Under the pieces are notes generated by a model. The model was given only the letters and a program-made list of their open reading frames with translations. It was not told the origin of the DNA and searched no databases. This document shows, one piece after another, positions 45,870 to 54,698 of a stretch of 64,000 nt of DNA (position 1 is the stretch's first letter; each line of letters starts with the position of its first letter). Where the stretch lies: NCBI RefSeq assembly GCF_011040495.1, contig NZ_CP049037.1, positions 1 to 64,000 of the forward strand, in the 5' to 3' direction. Both the position numbers and the translations under genes were made by a program. The stretch is from Pseudohalocynthiibacter aestuariivivens (GTDB lineage Bacteria; Pseudomonadota; Alphaproteobacteria; Rhodobacterales; Rhodobacteraceae).

Positions 45870-46083
45870 GGCGTGCCCTCCATATGTCAGGTGCTCAGCG
45901 TTCTAGGCCAGCGTGCGGAAGGGGGCAAGAGCCTGCGCGCAAGCCGGAACGCGGGACATTACGACGGCGGCAATTCGGTAAAATGACGACAATCGTTCGC
46001 GACATGTCGAAATGCGATTGCAAATCATCAGGAAGATTGGTTTCTTGGCATAACATCAAACATTGTATGGTTTTTTTCGATCC

Positions 46084-46410
46084 ATGGGTAAGAGTGAAAA
46101 CGAACAACGAGCACAGGCGCATGCGATTGAGGTCGTTGGGGACAAGTGGACATTGTTGTTAGTCTCAACACTGATGAGAAACGGCCCCAGCCGTTTTTTG
46201 GATTTGCAGGATAGTCTGGGTGTCTCGCCCAACACCCTTTCTGCAAGGCTCAAGCGCATGGAAGGTGCCGGCCTGATCGCGCGCCATCCTTATTCCGAAA
46301 ATCCGCCCCGGTCAGCGTACAAGTTGACGCCGAGCGGGAGCGCTCTTTTGCCGGTGCTGGACGCGATGAAGCTTTGGGCGCTGCAGCATGGTGTGCCCCG
46401 GAAAACCTGA
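46084..46410 (+). CDS. HxlR family winged-helix regulator
   Basis: About 108 aa with AIEVVGDKWTLLLVSTLMRN, the recognition segment SPNTLSARLKRMEGAGLI and the wing YKLTPSGSALLPVLDAMKLW. The Cys near the N-terminus that makes many HxlR proteins thiol sensors is absent. The start could be ATG 46084 or TTG 46063, neither with a clear ribosome site. Divergent from gatB; the target is unknown. Composition is lower in GC than the neighbours. Confidence 0.85.
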   Translation: MGKSENEQRAQAHAIEVVGDKWTLLLVSTLMRNGPSRFLDLQDSLGVSPNTLSARLKRMEGAGLIARHPYSENPPRSAYKLTPSGSALLPVLDAMKLWALQHGVPRKT

Positions 46411-46448
46411 TGGGGTGGGGCGATACTACGCGCCTGACGCGGGATCGA

Positions 46449-47732
46449 TTAAATCGAGGGCAGGTGATACATGCCAGCAGGCGAAAACGCGATGCTACTG
46501 CCGTCCGAGATGTCATCGGCAAAGATTGAAGCAATCGCGCGTAGCGCCGTCTGACGGCCTTCGCTGATTAGTGCCCGACGAGATGGCAGGCGGGACGGTT
46601 GGCCGGGGTTATGCAGGGCCTGCGTCCAGATCAGCGGATGCAGCTCATGCAGGTGGTCCGACAGAATCCAGCGCAGGTTTTCCTGAACCGATGCACGAAT
46701 TGCGGCGGTGGCATGTGGTGTGTCGTCCTGCGGGCGCATCGACACCGCGCAAAATGCCGCCAGCAGGTTCGCAGTGTGTTGATCGGGACAGCGGGCAAGA
46801 ATGTCGCGCAACCCATCTGCGAAAAAGTCGGTGTCCAACAGATCCAGAGCCCCCGCGTCCAACGCCAATGCATCGAGGTAGACCCAAGCATATGCCCCGG
46901 CGCCCCAAACATCGCCGGTCCGAGAGGCTGTGCGCCGTGCTTCCAGTTCCAGCCTTTTGTAATCTCCCAGACGATTGGGCAGCAGGGTCTGTCCGAGCGC
47001 GCGCATGTGGCGCGGGCTGGTCGGATCCAAATCTATCAGGTCCTCGAAATCATCCGCTACATTGCGATCCGTGCAGGTCTGCGCCGCCAGCAGCGCGCAT
47101 TCGGTCGCCGCGAGCGAGGGCGCATTTTCGGCAAGCCCGCTGAACCGCGTCAGCAGGTCAGCTGCGCGATCGAAATGCGCTTTGAACTGGGCAGCGCGCG
47201 CGCCCGGTGTCTCGGTAAGGGGGCTGTCGGGCGCGTGGCGCCAAGCCCAGCCAATATCGATATGGGTTGCGGCAACGATCATCGCCCTTGCGTAATCGTC
47301 TGGCGCGTCTGTCAGGATTGCTTCGAATGCGTCGATACCGGCGCTGGGTGGGGCCGTGCCCTCGAACAGCGCATCCTCTGCCATCGCGACCACATCACTG
47401 CGCGCACCAAAGCTCAGCAATAGTGCCGCCGATTCGCCGCCCGGAGTTGCGGTGCGTGCCGCATCCGCGTCGTGAATTGCCTCGGCAAGTTGATCCCACA
47501 GTTCTTGCCGAGCAAGCTTTAGTCCGCGATCCTGGAATTCGGCGCGTGCCATTTCTTCGTCTGTGATCGGCATCGACGGCAGGATGATACGGCGGCTGAG
47601 GGCATCCAGATCTGGCCGGTCGGCGCGGGTCCGCCCCGGACGCCGAGAGCGCAGCATGTACGAAACCTTGCCAGATAAGACGCTCAATCGCGGCAGGCTG
47701 GTATGGCGAAAGAAGGATTGCGCGGCAGTCAT
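46449..47732 (-). CDS. Hypothetical alpha-helical protein
   Basis: About 427 aa, not recognised. It is dominated by Ala-rich helices with repeated pairs (LLAAFCAVSM, AAQTCTDRNVADDFEDLID), perhaps TPR-like solenoid. The N-terminus after MTAAQSFF is basic (SYMLRSRRPGRTRADRP). No signal peptide or membrane segment. The ATG at 47732 was chosen because similarity to a real protein-like composition begins there; upstream codons are open but look random. Confidence 0.6.
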   Translation of the reverse strand: MTAAQSFFRHTSLPRLSVLSGKVSYMLRSRRPGRTRADRPDLDALSRRIILPSMPITDEEMARAEFQDRGLKLARQELWDQLAEAIHDADAARTATPGGESAALLLSFGARSDVVAMAEDALFEGTAPPSAGIDAFEAILTDAPDDYARAMIVAATHIDIGWAWRHAPDSPLTETPGARAAQFKAHFDRAADLLTRFSGLAENAPSLAATECALLAAQTCTDRNVADDFEDLIDLDPTSPRHMRALGQTLLPNRLGDYKRLELEARRTASRTGDVWGAGAYAWVYLDALALDAGALDLLDTDFFADGLRDILARCPDQHTANLLAAFCAVSMRPQDDTPHATAAIRASVQENLRWILSDHLHELHPLIWTQALHNPGQPSRLPSRRALISEGRQTALRAIASIFADDISDGSSIAFSPAGMYHLPSI

Positions 47733-47909
47733 GATGGGGGAGGGCAGTGGCACGTTGGAATCGCCTCGAGTCAGGAACGTCAGTTTCAGTTGTCGGCGAC
47801 TTTGCCGGGGCAATCGGGCCAAAACATGACACCGGTTTGAAGATGGCAAGGTAAGTCGGCGCTGTCGCGGCAATATTGCCTTTGATTGCAATTCCGGCGA
47901 TCATGCGGG

Positions 47910-48587
47910 ATGATCCGGCTTGCTCTTTGTATTTGCATAGTAATTTTTACCCCGAGTGGGTCGGCTAAGGCCGAAGAGGGCTCCTTGGGTCAAACAAACC
48001 CGGTGGCACGACCGGGCGAGATACCGCCGACGCGGTGGCAGCATCGTCCAGAGGCGACGCGCTGGACACGCGGTGCACTTGCCGCGCTTCAGGCCCACGG
48101 TCAGCCTCTGACCAAAACCGTGCCGCGCGATATTGCCGAATGGTGTCCGGGTTATGTTGCTGCTGAGCCGCCGCAGCGCCGGGCCTTTTGGGTCGGTTTC
48201 CTGTCGGCGCTGGCCAAATTCGAGAGCACATATCGGCCGGATGCAGTGGGCGGTGGGGGCAAATGGTACGGCCTGTTGCAAATCCTGCCTGCCACTGCGC
48301 GTGGTTATGGCTGTCGGGCGCGGTCCGGTGCCGCGCTGAAGGACGGAACCGCCAATTTGAGTTGTGCGATTCGCATACTTGCCGTCACTGTGCCACGCGA
48401 TCAGGCGATTGCGATCAAGGACAGGCGCTGGCGCGGAGTGGCAGCAGACTGGGGGCCGATGCGTTCGGCACGCAAGCGGGCTGACATGGCCAGTTGGCTA
48501 CGCCAGCAAAGCTTTTGTGCCGTGACAACGTCACCACGACCCAAGGCACGCCCCAAGCCGATCGCCGAAGCGGCAACGGGTGACTGA
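47910..48587 (+). CDS. Lytic transglycosylase-like (SLT) exported protein
   Basis: A 225-aa protein with a signal peptide (MIRLALCICIVIFTPSGSAKA). In the mature part, WVGFLSALAKFESTYRPDA (catalytic Glu105 in FES) and WYGLLQILPATARGYGC match lysozyme-like SLT domains that cleave murein to anhydro-muropeptides. The central domain is short and the C-terminus basic and Pro-rich. It ends three bases before the convergent pepN stop. Confidence 0.8.
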   Translation: MIRLALCICIVIFTPSGSAKAEEGSLGQTNPVARPGEIPPTRWQHRPEATRWTRGALAALQAHGQPLTKTVPRDIAEWCPGYVAAEPPQRRAFWVGFLSALAKFESTYRPDAVGGGGKWYGLLQILPATARGYGCRARSGAALKDGTANLSCAIRILAVTVPRDQAIAIKDRRWRGVAADWGPMRSARKRADMASWLRQQSFCAVTTSPRPKARPKPIAEAATGD

Positions 48588-48590
48588 GTA

Positions 48591-51143
48591 TCACGCCTCG
48601 CGGATGCGGCTCACCATTTCCGTGGTATCGCGGCTGAGGTTGGGCTGTGCCAGAATTCGGTCGAGCTGTGCAGAAATCAACGCCTGTCGGGCGTCGTCAT
48701 ACCGCCGCCATGTCTCGAACGCGGTAGACATCCGTGCAGTGGTCTGCGGGTTCAACGGATCCAGCTGGATGAGCCAATCGGCGAGCAGGGCGTAGCCGGC
48801 GCCGCTGACGTGGTGAAACCCTGCGGGCGACATCGTCAACGCGCCCAATGTCGCGCGGAAACGGTTCGGGTTCTTCAGTGTGAAATCAGGATGCCGCGTT
48901 AGTCTTTCGGTGACAGCCGCCGTATCTTGGGGGCGCGCGTGCAAGATTTGCAAACTGAACCATTTGTCGATTACCAGCCGATCATGCTGCCATTGATCGT
49001 AAAAGGCAGCCACGGCCGGATCGCCGTTCCCAGCCTGCAACAGGCAGCCCAACGCCGCCAGTTGCTGGGTCATGTTGTCTGCGCTGTCATACTGGCGTTG
49101 CGCCTGCGCTCCGCCATCAAGCCGGGTGATCATGCCCAGTGCGGCATTGGCCAGCGCCCGAGCGCCTGATTGCGCAGCATCCGGGCGGTAGGGTTCGGTA
49201 ACCTGATACTGCGCGTAGAGTCTGGTCGCGGTGTCCTGCATCGCCTGTGCGCGCGCCTGTTTCAACGTCTCCAGCGCGTCCCAGATCACCTGTGGATCAG
49301 GTGTGGTGCCGCCATCATGCAGCGCCTGCGCCAGATCGTCCTGACTGGGCAGCCCAAGAGCCAAAGCGCGAAACGCGGGGTCGAGGCTGTCGTCGCGTGC
49401 CATTGTCAGGGTTGCATCAAGGTACCGCTCATCGGGATCCTCGTTCTGACAGATCATCTCCAGCAGGCCCTCGCGTGCCAGCGTGCGGCCTGCTTCCCAT
49501 TTGTTGAACGGGTCGGTGTCATGTGCCAGCACGAACGCCCGTTCCTCTGGGCTGGTGTCGCGCTGGATGATCACGGGCGCCGAAAAGTCGCGCAGGATCG
49601 ACGGTACAGGCCGGGCATTCAGGCCTTCGAACCTGAAGCTCTGCGTTGCCTCGGTCATTTCCAGCACTTCGGTTGCACGCACCTCGTCGCCATCTGATCC
49701 CAGAAGACCGACGGCAACCGGGATCACACGCGGCGGCTTGTTATCCTGACCGGGGGTCGGGGGCGTGTTCTGGCTGAGGTGCAGGGTATATGTGCCATCC
49801 GCGAAATCGTCCGTGACTCGAACACGCGGCGTCCCCGCATCATCATACCAACGGCGGAAATGGGTCAGGTCGCGCCCCGTGGCATCCTCGAATACTTGCA
49901 ACCAATCCTCTATCGTGGCGGCGTCACCATCGTGACGCTCGAAATAAAGGTCGAGCGCGCTGTAGTAGGCTGCATCGCCGACCAGCGTTTTCAGCATGCC
50001 GATCACTTCGGCACCCTTTTCATAGATCGTTGCAGTATAGAAGTTATTGATCTCGACAAAGCTTGATGGCCGGACAGCATGTGCCAGCGGCCCGTTATCC
50101 TCGCGGAACTGGCGGGCACGTAGCGCGATCACATCCTCAATGCGCTTGACCGGTGCGCTGCGCATATCTGCCGTGAACTGCGCATCGCGGTAAACCGTCA
50201 GACCCTCCTTGAGGCAAAGCTGGAACCAATCGCGGCAGGTGATCCGGTTGCCAGTCCAGTTGTGGAAATACTCATGCGCGATGATCGCCTCGATCCGCTC
50301 GAAATTGGCGTCGGTGGACGTTTCGGGTGAGGCGAGCACGCAAGAAGAGTTGAAGATATTCAGCCCCTTGTTTTCCATCGCCCCCATGTTGAAGTCATCG
50401 ACCGCAACGATGTTAAAGAGGTCCAGATCGTATTCGCGTCCATAAACCTCTTCGTCCCAGCGCATTGAATCCTTCAGCGCCTGCATCCCGAATGCACATT
50501 TACCTTCGTCACCGGGGCGCACCCAGATGTTCAGTTCTACCTCGCGGCCAGAGCAGGTGGTGAAACTGCCGGGATGGTTGACCAATTGACCCGCCACCAA
50601 CGCAAAGAGATAGGCTGGTTTTGGCCATGGATCGTGCCATTCTGCAAAGCCATCGCCCTTGGCCACAAGATTGCCGTTGGACAGCATCACCGGATCATCG
50701 CCCTCGATGCGCACGGTAAAGACCGCCATCACATCCGGTCGGTCCGGGTAATAGGTGATCTTGCGAAATCCTTCGGCCTCGCATTGCGTGCAATACATGC
50801 CGTTCGACATATAGAGCCCTTCGAGCGCCGTGTTGGCCGCCGGATCAATCTCGACTTCGGCCTCCCAGACAAAAGGTGCATCAGGCACATCGCAGGTCAG
50901 CCCGGTGTCGGTCAGCTGGGGCGATACAGTGGCGCCGTCGATTGCGGCAGAGATCAGAGTCAGATTTTCGCCATGCAGCACAAACTCTCCGCTTTTTGCG
51001 TCCGGGTTGGGGCGAAAGCTGATCCGGCTGAGAACGCGCGTCGCACTCGGCGAAAGCCGAAAGGTCAGATGCACATCCGAAATCAGATAGGCGGGCGGGG
51101 TGTAGTCCGCCAGATAAATCGGCTGCGGGGCGGCATCTTTCAT
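48591..51143 (-). CDS. pepN: Aminopeptidase N
   Basis: An 850-aa M1 zinc metallopeptidase. The substrate-anchoring GAMEN motif occurs in FNMGAMENKGLNIFN, the metal site HEYFHNWTGN with the distal Glu in LKEGLTVYRD. The N-terminal beta-domain, the catalytic domain and the C-terminal helical DUF3458 part are complete. It is a broad-specificity cytosolic aminopeptidase. Ribosome site GGAGT. Confidence 0.96.
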   Translation of the reverse strand: MKDAAPQPIYLADYTPPAYLISDVHLTFRLSPSATRVLSRISFRPNPDAKSGEFVLHGENLTLISAAIDGATVSPQLTDTGLTCDVPDAPFVWEAEVEIDPAANTALEGLYMSNGMYCTQCEAEGFRKITYYPDRPDVMAVFTVRIEGDDPVMLSNGNLVAKGDGFAEWHDPWPKPAYLFALVAGQLVNHPGSFTTCSGREVELNIWVRPGDEGKCAFGMQALKDSMRWDEEVYGREYDLDLFNIVAVDDFNMGAMENKGLNIFNSSCVLASPETSTDANFERIEAIIAHEYFHNWTGNRITCRDWFQLCLKEGLTVYRDAQFTADMRSAPVKRIEDVIALRARQFREDNGPLAHAVRPSSFVEINNFYTATIYEKGAEVIGMLKTLVGDAAYYSALDLYFERHDGDAATIEDWLQVFEDATGRDLTHFRRWYDDAGTPRVRVTDDFADGTYTLHLSQNTPPTPGQDNKPPRVIPVAVGLLGSDGDEVRATEVLEMTEATQSFRFEGLNARPVPSILRDFSAPVIIQRDTSPEERAFVLAHDTDPFNKWEAGRTLAREGLLEMICQNEDPDERYLDATLTMARDDSLDPAFRALALGLPSQDDLAQALHDGGTTPDPQVIWDALETLKQARAQAMQDTATRLYAQYQVTEPYRPDAAQSGARALANAALGMITRLDGGAQAQRQYDSADNMTQQLAALGCLLQAGNGDPAVAAFYDQWQHDRLVIDKWFSLQILHARPQDTAAVTERLTRHPDFTLKNPNRFRATLGALTMSPAGFHHVSGAGYALLADWLIQLDPLNPQTTARMSTAFETWRRYDDARQALISAQLDRILAQPNLSRDTTEMVSRIREA

Positions 51144-51271
51144 AGTTTTTTACTCCGGCAAAAAAGGAACCAACGTGCGGGGCGGACGTTATGTCACTGA
51201 CACCCGCCCTTCAATGGGCGATCCGGCATGCGTGACCGCGTATGTGCCGACCAGACCAAAGGAGAATTGCC

Positions 51272-51499
51272 ATGTCAGCGCCCGATACCAACCTCAAAAA
51301 ACAGAAAAAGCGTCACAAAGGACCGCTGAGCGGGATGGCGCTGGTGGTCATTTTCGCCGCGATCCTGCTCTTGGCGCTTACACTACGGCTCGCCTATTTC
51401 GGGAATGATCCGGGCGATGCAGATGATCCAGCCGAGGCCCCTGTGGCCACGTCCCCCGCAGCAGTGGAGGATAATGGAACCGTCGGCACCACTGACTGA
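51272..51499 (+). CDS. Small single-span membrane protein
   Basis: A 75-aa protein. It has a basic cytosolic N-terminus (KKQKKRHKGPLSG), one hydrophobic helix (ALVVIFAAILLLALTLRLAY, about residues 23-42) and an acidic, Ala/Pro-rich periplasmic tail. Strong ribosome site AAAGGAG. Divergent from pepN. No family recognised. Confidence 0.7.
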   Translation: MSAPDTNLKKQKKRHKGPLSGMALVVIFAAILLLALTLRLAYFGNDPGDADDPAEAPVATSPAAVEDNGTVGTTD

Positions 51500-51527
51500 G
51501 TTCCCTAAAACGGCGCGGTGTTACCCC

Positions 51528-51565
51528 GTCCGGTCCGTCAGCATCCTTGATGAGGTGGACCGGAC
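51528..51565 (+). repeat. Nested inverted repeat
   Basis: Outer arms GTCCGGTCC / GGACCGGAC (9 bp perfect) enclose an inner CATC / GATG stem. It lies between the small membrane protein and the PuuD-like gene, with no T-run. It may be a structured RNA element or a Rho-dependent terminator. Confidence 0.4.
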
Positions 51566-51683
51566 CGGTGGCGCGCAATGTGTCTGCGTCTTGCGTGTAT
51601 GCACAAGCGGATGTTCGTGAAAAAGCGTTTTCAATAGGTACTGCAAGCTGTACCAAGGGTTGGCAACAGAACACAGGACCGTC

Positions 51684-52460
51684 ATGGCACGCCCACTCGT
51701 TGGTATCATCGGAAATTGTTACATCATCGACGACCGCTTTCCTGTCCATGCGGGTGGGCGCATGAATTCCGAAGCGATCGCAAGGGCCGCTGGCTGCATG
51801 CCTCTGATTGTACCGAGTGACCCGGATCTGGTTTTCGTCGACGAATTGCTGGACCATTGCGACGGCTTTCTATTGACCGGCGGACGGCCCAATGTGCATC
51901 CGCAACACTACGGCGAAGAGCCGACCGAGGCGCATGGCGCGTTCGACGAGGCGCGCGACGCGATCACGCTGCCGCTGATCCGGGCCTGTGTTGATCGCGG
52001 TCAACCGTTCCTAGGAATTTGTAGGGGATTTCAAGAGGTTAACGTTGCCATGGGCGGTACGCTATACCCTGAGATTCGCGATTTGCCGGGGCGGGACAAT
52101 CATCGGATGCCCCCTGACGGTACGTTGGAAGAACAGTTCGAATTGCGCCATAAGGTGACATTTTCCGAGGGCGGTGTTTTTCATCGGCTGATGGGTGTGC
52201 AGGAGGTCATGACCAATACGCTGCACGGGCAGGGCATACGTGACGCGGCGTCACGCATCGTGATCGACGGACACGCGCCAGATGGTACGCCCGAGGCTAC
52301 GTATGTGCAGGGCGCACCCGGGTTTACACTGTCAGTGCAATGGCACCCGGAATGGAATGCGGTGAACGATCCCGCATCGCGCCCGCTCTTTGGTGCGTTC
52401 GGGGATGCCGCGCGCGACTGGTCAGAGGCCAAGCTGCGCGCACCGCGCAAATCTGCCTGA
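51684..52460 (+). CDS. Gamma-glutamyl-gamma-aminobutyrate hydrolase family (PuuD-like)
   Basis: A 258-aa class I GATase-like peptidase C26, with LLTGGRPNVHPQHYG, the nucleophile motif FLGICRGFQEVNVA (Cys113) and the His/Glu element SVQWHPEW. It cleaves gamma-glutamyl-GABA to glutamate and GABA in the Puu pathway, matching the ligases and oxidase at 9.5-14 kb, though about 34 kb away. Ribosome site CAGGA. Confidence 0.9.
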   Translation: MARPLVGIIGNCYIIDDRFPVHAGGRMNSEAIARAAGCMPLIVPSDPDLVFVDELLDHCDGFLLTGGRPNVHPQHYGEEPTEAHGAFDEARDAITLPLIRACVDRGQPFLGICRGFQEVNVAMGGTLYPEIRDLPGRDNHRMPPDGTLEEQFELRHKVTFSEGGVFHRLMGVQEVMTNTLHGQGIRDAASRIVIDGHAPDGTPEATYVQGAPGFTLSVQWHPEWNAVNDPASRPLFGAFGDAARDWSEAKLRAPRKSA

Positions 52461-52476
52461 CCTTGCCAAGCAGAGG

Positions 52477-54315
52477 TTATTGCAAAAGACGTGCCTCGTG
52501 CGGCTTTAGGCAGACGCGGGCAGTGCGGCCATGCGCCCCGGTATTCCAGCGCAACTCGGGAAAGAGCGCGAACATCTCTTCGCGGGATTCTTCGGTGATC
52601 GCGCCCAAGCCGCTGCTACCAGCGTAGAAACTCTCGGTCGCGGTGCCTTCGGCATAGATGATTTCATGCGCGTCCAGCATCAGGTGGATATACGTCACCG
52701 TGTCGCACGGTGCCTCGTGGATGTCGCCGCCATTCACCAGATGTTTGGCTGCGACCAGCACTTCGGATCGACCAAACAGCATCTCAGCACGGTACCCGGT
52801 AAAGAGCATCCGATGCTGGGGTGAGACCAGTAATGGCGCACGTCCGCCATCCAAGACGGCCGGGCTGATCGAGATTGGTGCCATTGCGCCCCGGCCGACG
52901 ACGGTACGCTTGCCGATCCAGCGGATCGCGCGCAAACCGCTGTCGCGTGTGACCACCCGATCGCCAATGCGCAGTGTTTCAATCGGGCGATCGCCATGGA
53001 CGGTCATAATCTGCGTTCCAGCGGTAAAGCAGATGATCTTCTCGATCTCGGAAAAGCTGACCTTGGTTCCGTTCCAGTTGAAACTGCCACTCAGGCCGCC
53101 AGCGTCGCCGTCGGGATTGGTGAACGTGATGTCGTCGTGACGCACATCCGGCGTCAGCAGCAGGGTGTCACCATCTGTCTCGTCGCCTTCACCGCCCGTG
53201 ATGGAGATGCTGTCGCCCGCTCCCTCGCCGAGATCGGTGAGGACAAAAACATCGTCGCCGTCGCCGCCGGATGCTTTGTCGCCTGTTGCAACGTTGAGCG
53301 TATCATCGCCGCCACCGCCGGACAGCGCATCAGCGCCTGTTCCGCCTGACAAGCTGTCATTTCCCGACCCACCATAGAGTTGGTCACGACCCGCGCCGCC
53401 ATCCAGAGTATTCTTGCCGCTTGAGACGTAAATTTCGTCATCACCATCGTCGCCGAGCAGCGTATCGTCGCCATCGTCCCCGATGATCGTGTCGTCACCA
53501 TCGCCACCGGAGATGCTGTCGCTGCCGCTGTCGCCGTCCAGACGGTCATTGCCTTCACCACCGATCAGGGTGTCGTCCCCGTCGTCGCCGAACACCGTAT
53601 CGTCGCCCGCGCCGGATATTACCGAGTCGTTGCCCGCACCGGCCAGAACCGAATCGTCGTTCGATCCGTCCGAATGATCCGAGTTGTCGATGCGATCCCC
53701 TTCGGGATCACCGGTGTAACTGGCGTCAATTGTGTCGTCGCCGCTGCCACCCTCAATGATGTAGTCCAGCGGGGTCGGAATGGTGAAACTGAAATCGCCA
53801 ATACCCGCGCCGCCGGACTGGCTGCCATCGGGGCCGTCCTCGAACACCAGATCAAGCTGCGATACCCGACCCGGCAGCGACACCCCGATATTGTTCGCCG
53901 TGCCGCCATCGCCTTCGATGGATATCGATCCATCAGCGTTGACGATAACGGTGTCATCTACCAGTCCGCTGAGGCCCGCGATCACATCGGCAGCATCCAA
54001 AAGATTACCGGCGTGATCATAGGCGTAGATCGTGAACATGTCGTCATAGGTCGTCCCCGATGAATTCACATGCTCCAGATCAAAAGTGAGGTTTTCAACC
54101 GGATTGGAGAAATCGAAACTTGCCCGGATCGGCGATGTGACGCCAAACGCACCAAACTGCGAGATATTGTAGCCCGACTGGCTGGCGTCCCATGCATTTT
54201 CGGTGAAATCAGCGGTGACAATAGTGCTGTTGCCACCTTCGGACAGGGTGATGTCACCATCTTCTGCAGTGCCGTTGCCGGCAGTCAGCCAGATATCATG
54301 GTCAAGCGTTGCCAT
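52477..54315 (-). CDS. Secreted RTX repeat protein with C-terminal Hint_2 domain
   Basis: A 612-aa acidic protein. The N-terminal beta domain (about 1-185) is followed by many GGxGxDxxx calcium-binding nonapeptides (about 190-370) and a Hint_2 domain from Cys429. This has CFTAGTQIMT, GDRVVTRDSGLRAIRW and PLLVSPQHRMLF (block F-like His). No Sec signal, consistent with type I secretion. Hint domains can self-cleave or splice; Cys429 would be the nucleophile. It is a close paralogue of the next gene. Confidence 0.88.
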   Translation of the reverse strand: MATLDHDIWLTAGNGTAEDGDITLSEGGNSTIVTADFTENAWDASQSGYNISQFGAFGVTSPIRASFDFSNPVENLTFDLEHVNSSGTTYDDMFTIYAYDHAGNLLDAADVIAGLSGLVDDTVIVNADGSISIEGDGGTANNIGVSLPGRVSQLDLVFEDGPDGSQSGGAGIGDFSFTIPTPLDYIIEGGSGDDTIDASYTGDPEGDRIDNSDHSDGSNDDSVLAGAGNDSVISGAGDDTVFGDDGDDTLIGGEGNDRLDGDSGSDSISGGDGDDTIIGDDGDDTLLGDDGDDEIYVSSGKNTLDGGAGRDQLYGGSGNDSLSGGTGADALSGGGGDDTLNVATGDKASGGDGDDVFVLTDLGEGAGDSISITGGEGDETDGDTLLLTPDVRHDDITFTNPDGDAGGLSGSFNWNGTKVSFSEIEKIICFTAGTQIMTVHGDRPIETLRIGDRVVTRDSGLRAIRWIGKRTVVGRGAMAPISISPAVLDGGRAPLLVSPQHRMLFTGYRAEMLFGRSEVLVAAKHLVNGGDIHEAPCDTVTYIHLMLDAHEIIYAEGTATESFYAGSSGLGAITEESREEMFALFPELRWNTGAHGRTARVCLKPHEARLLQ

Positions 54316-54316
54316 C

Positions 54317-54339
54317 CTCTATCCTTCCCGAAGGTAGAG
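54317..54339 (-). promoter_or_regulatory. Hairpin that sequesters the ribosome-binding site of the RTX-Hint gene
   Basis: In the transcript, CTCTACCTTC, loop GG, GAAGGATAGAG is followed directly by G and the ATG start. The right arm contains the Shine-Dalgarno purines (GGAAGGA, AGAGG), so pairing would hide the ribosome site. One bulged base interrupts otherwise perfect 10-bp complementarity. It suggests translational control, or could be chance. Confidence 0.5.
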
Positions 54340-54698
54340 ATTGATGGGTGTTCCGTAGAGAGGTCCGCAAAAGAACGAGCGCGCCGATCCCGGAGAGGGC
54401 TCAGCCGGAGCGTACTGACGTACTGGGCTGACGGGCTGGCTTTTTGCGGTGGATACATTGCTGCATTCGGAACGCTTTGATGGGGTCATACTCATAATCA
54501 CGCGTCTTTGCTCTGTGTCTGCCCGGTTTGCACCGACGGTTCCCGAGCGGCGGATACGATCGGTTGCCCCGAGAAAAGCGGGCATCGGGCGGATCGCGTT
54601 GAGCGGCTCCTCGGGGGCGATCTGGCATGTGCCTATGGCATCACGCGGGTAACGATGCGGCGGCACCTTCGCATTTTTGCGGCGAAACATGCTGCCCC
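54340..54698. other. Intergenic region between the two RTX-Hint genes
   Basis: About 360 bases with no convincing coding frame on either strand and no intrinsic terminator. It presumably carries the promoter of the downstream 612-aa gene (minus strand). A CGTACTGACGTACTGGGCTGACGG-like stretch (54410-54433) has imperfect internal repetition but no clear symmetry. Confidence 0.4.
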
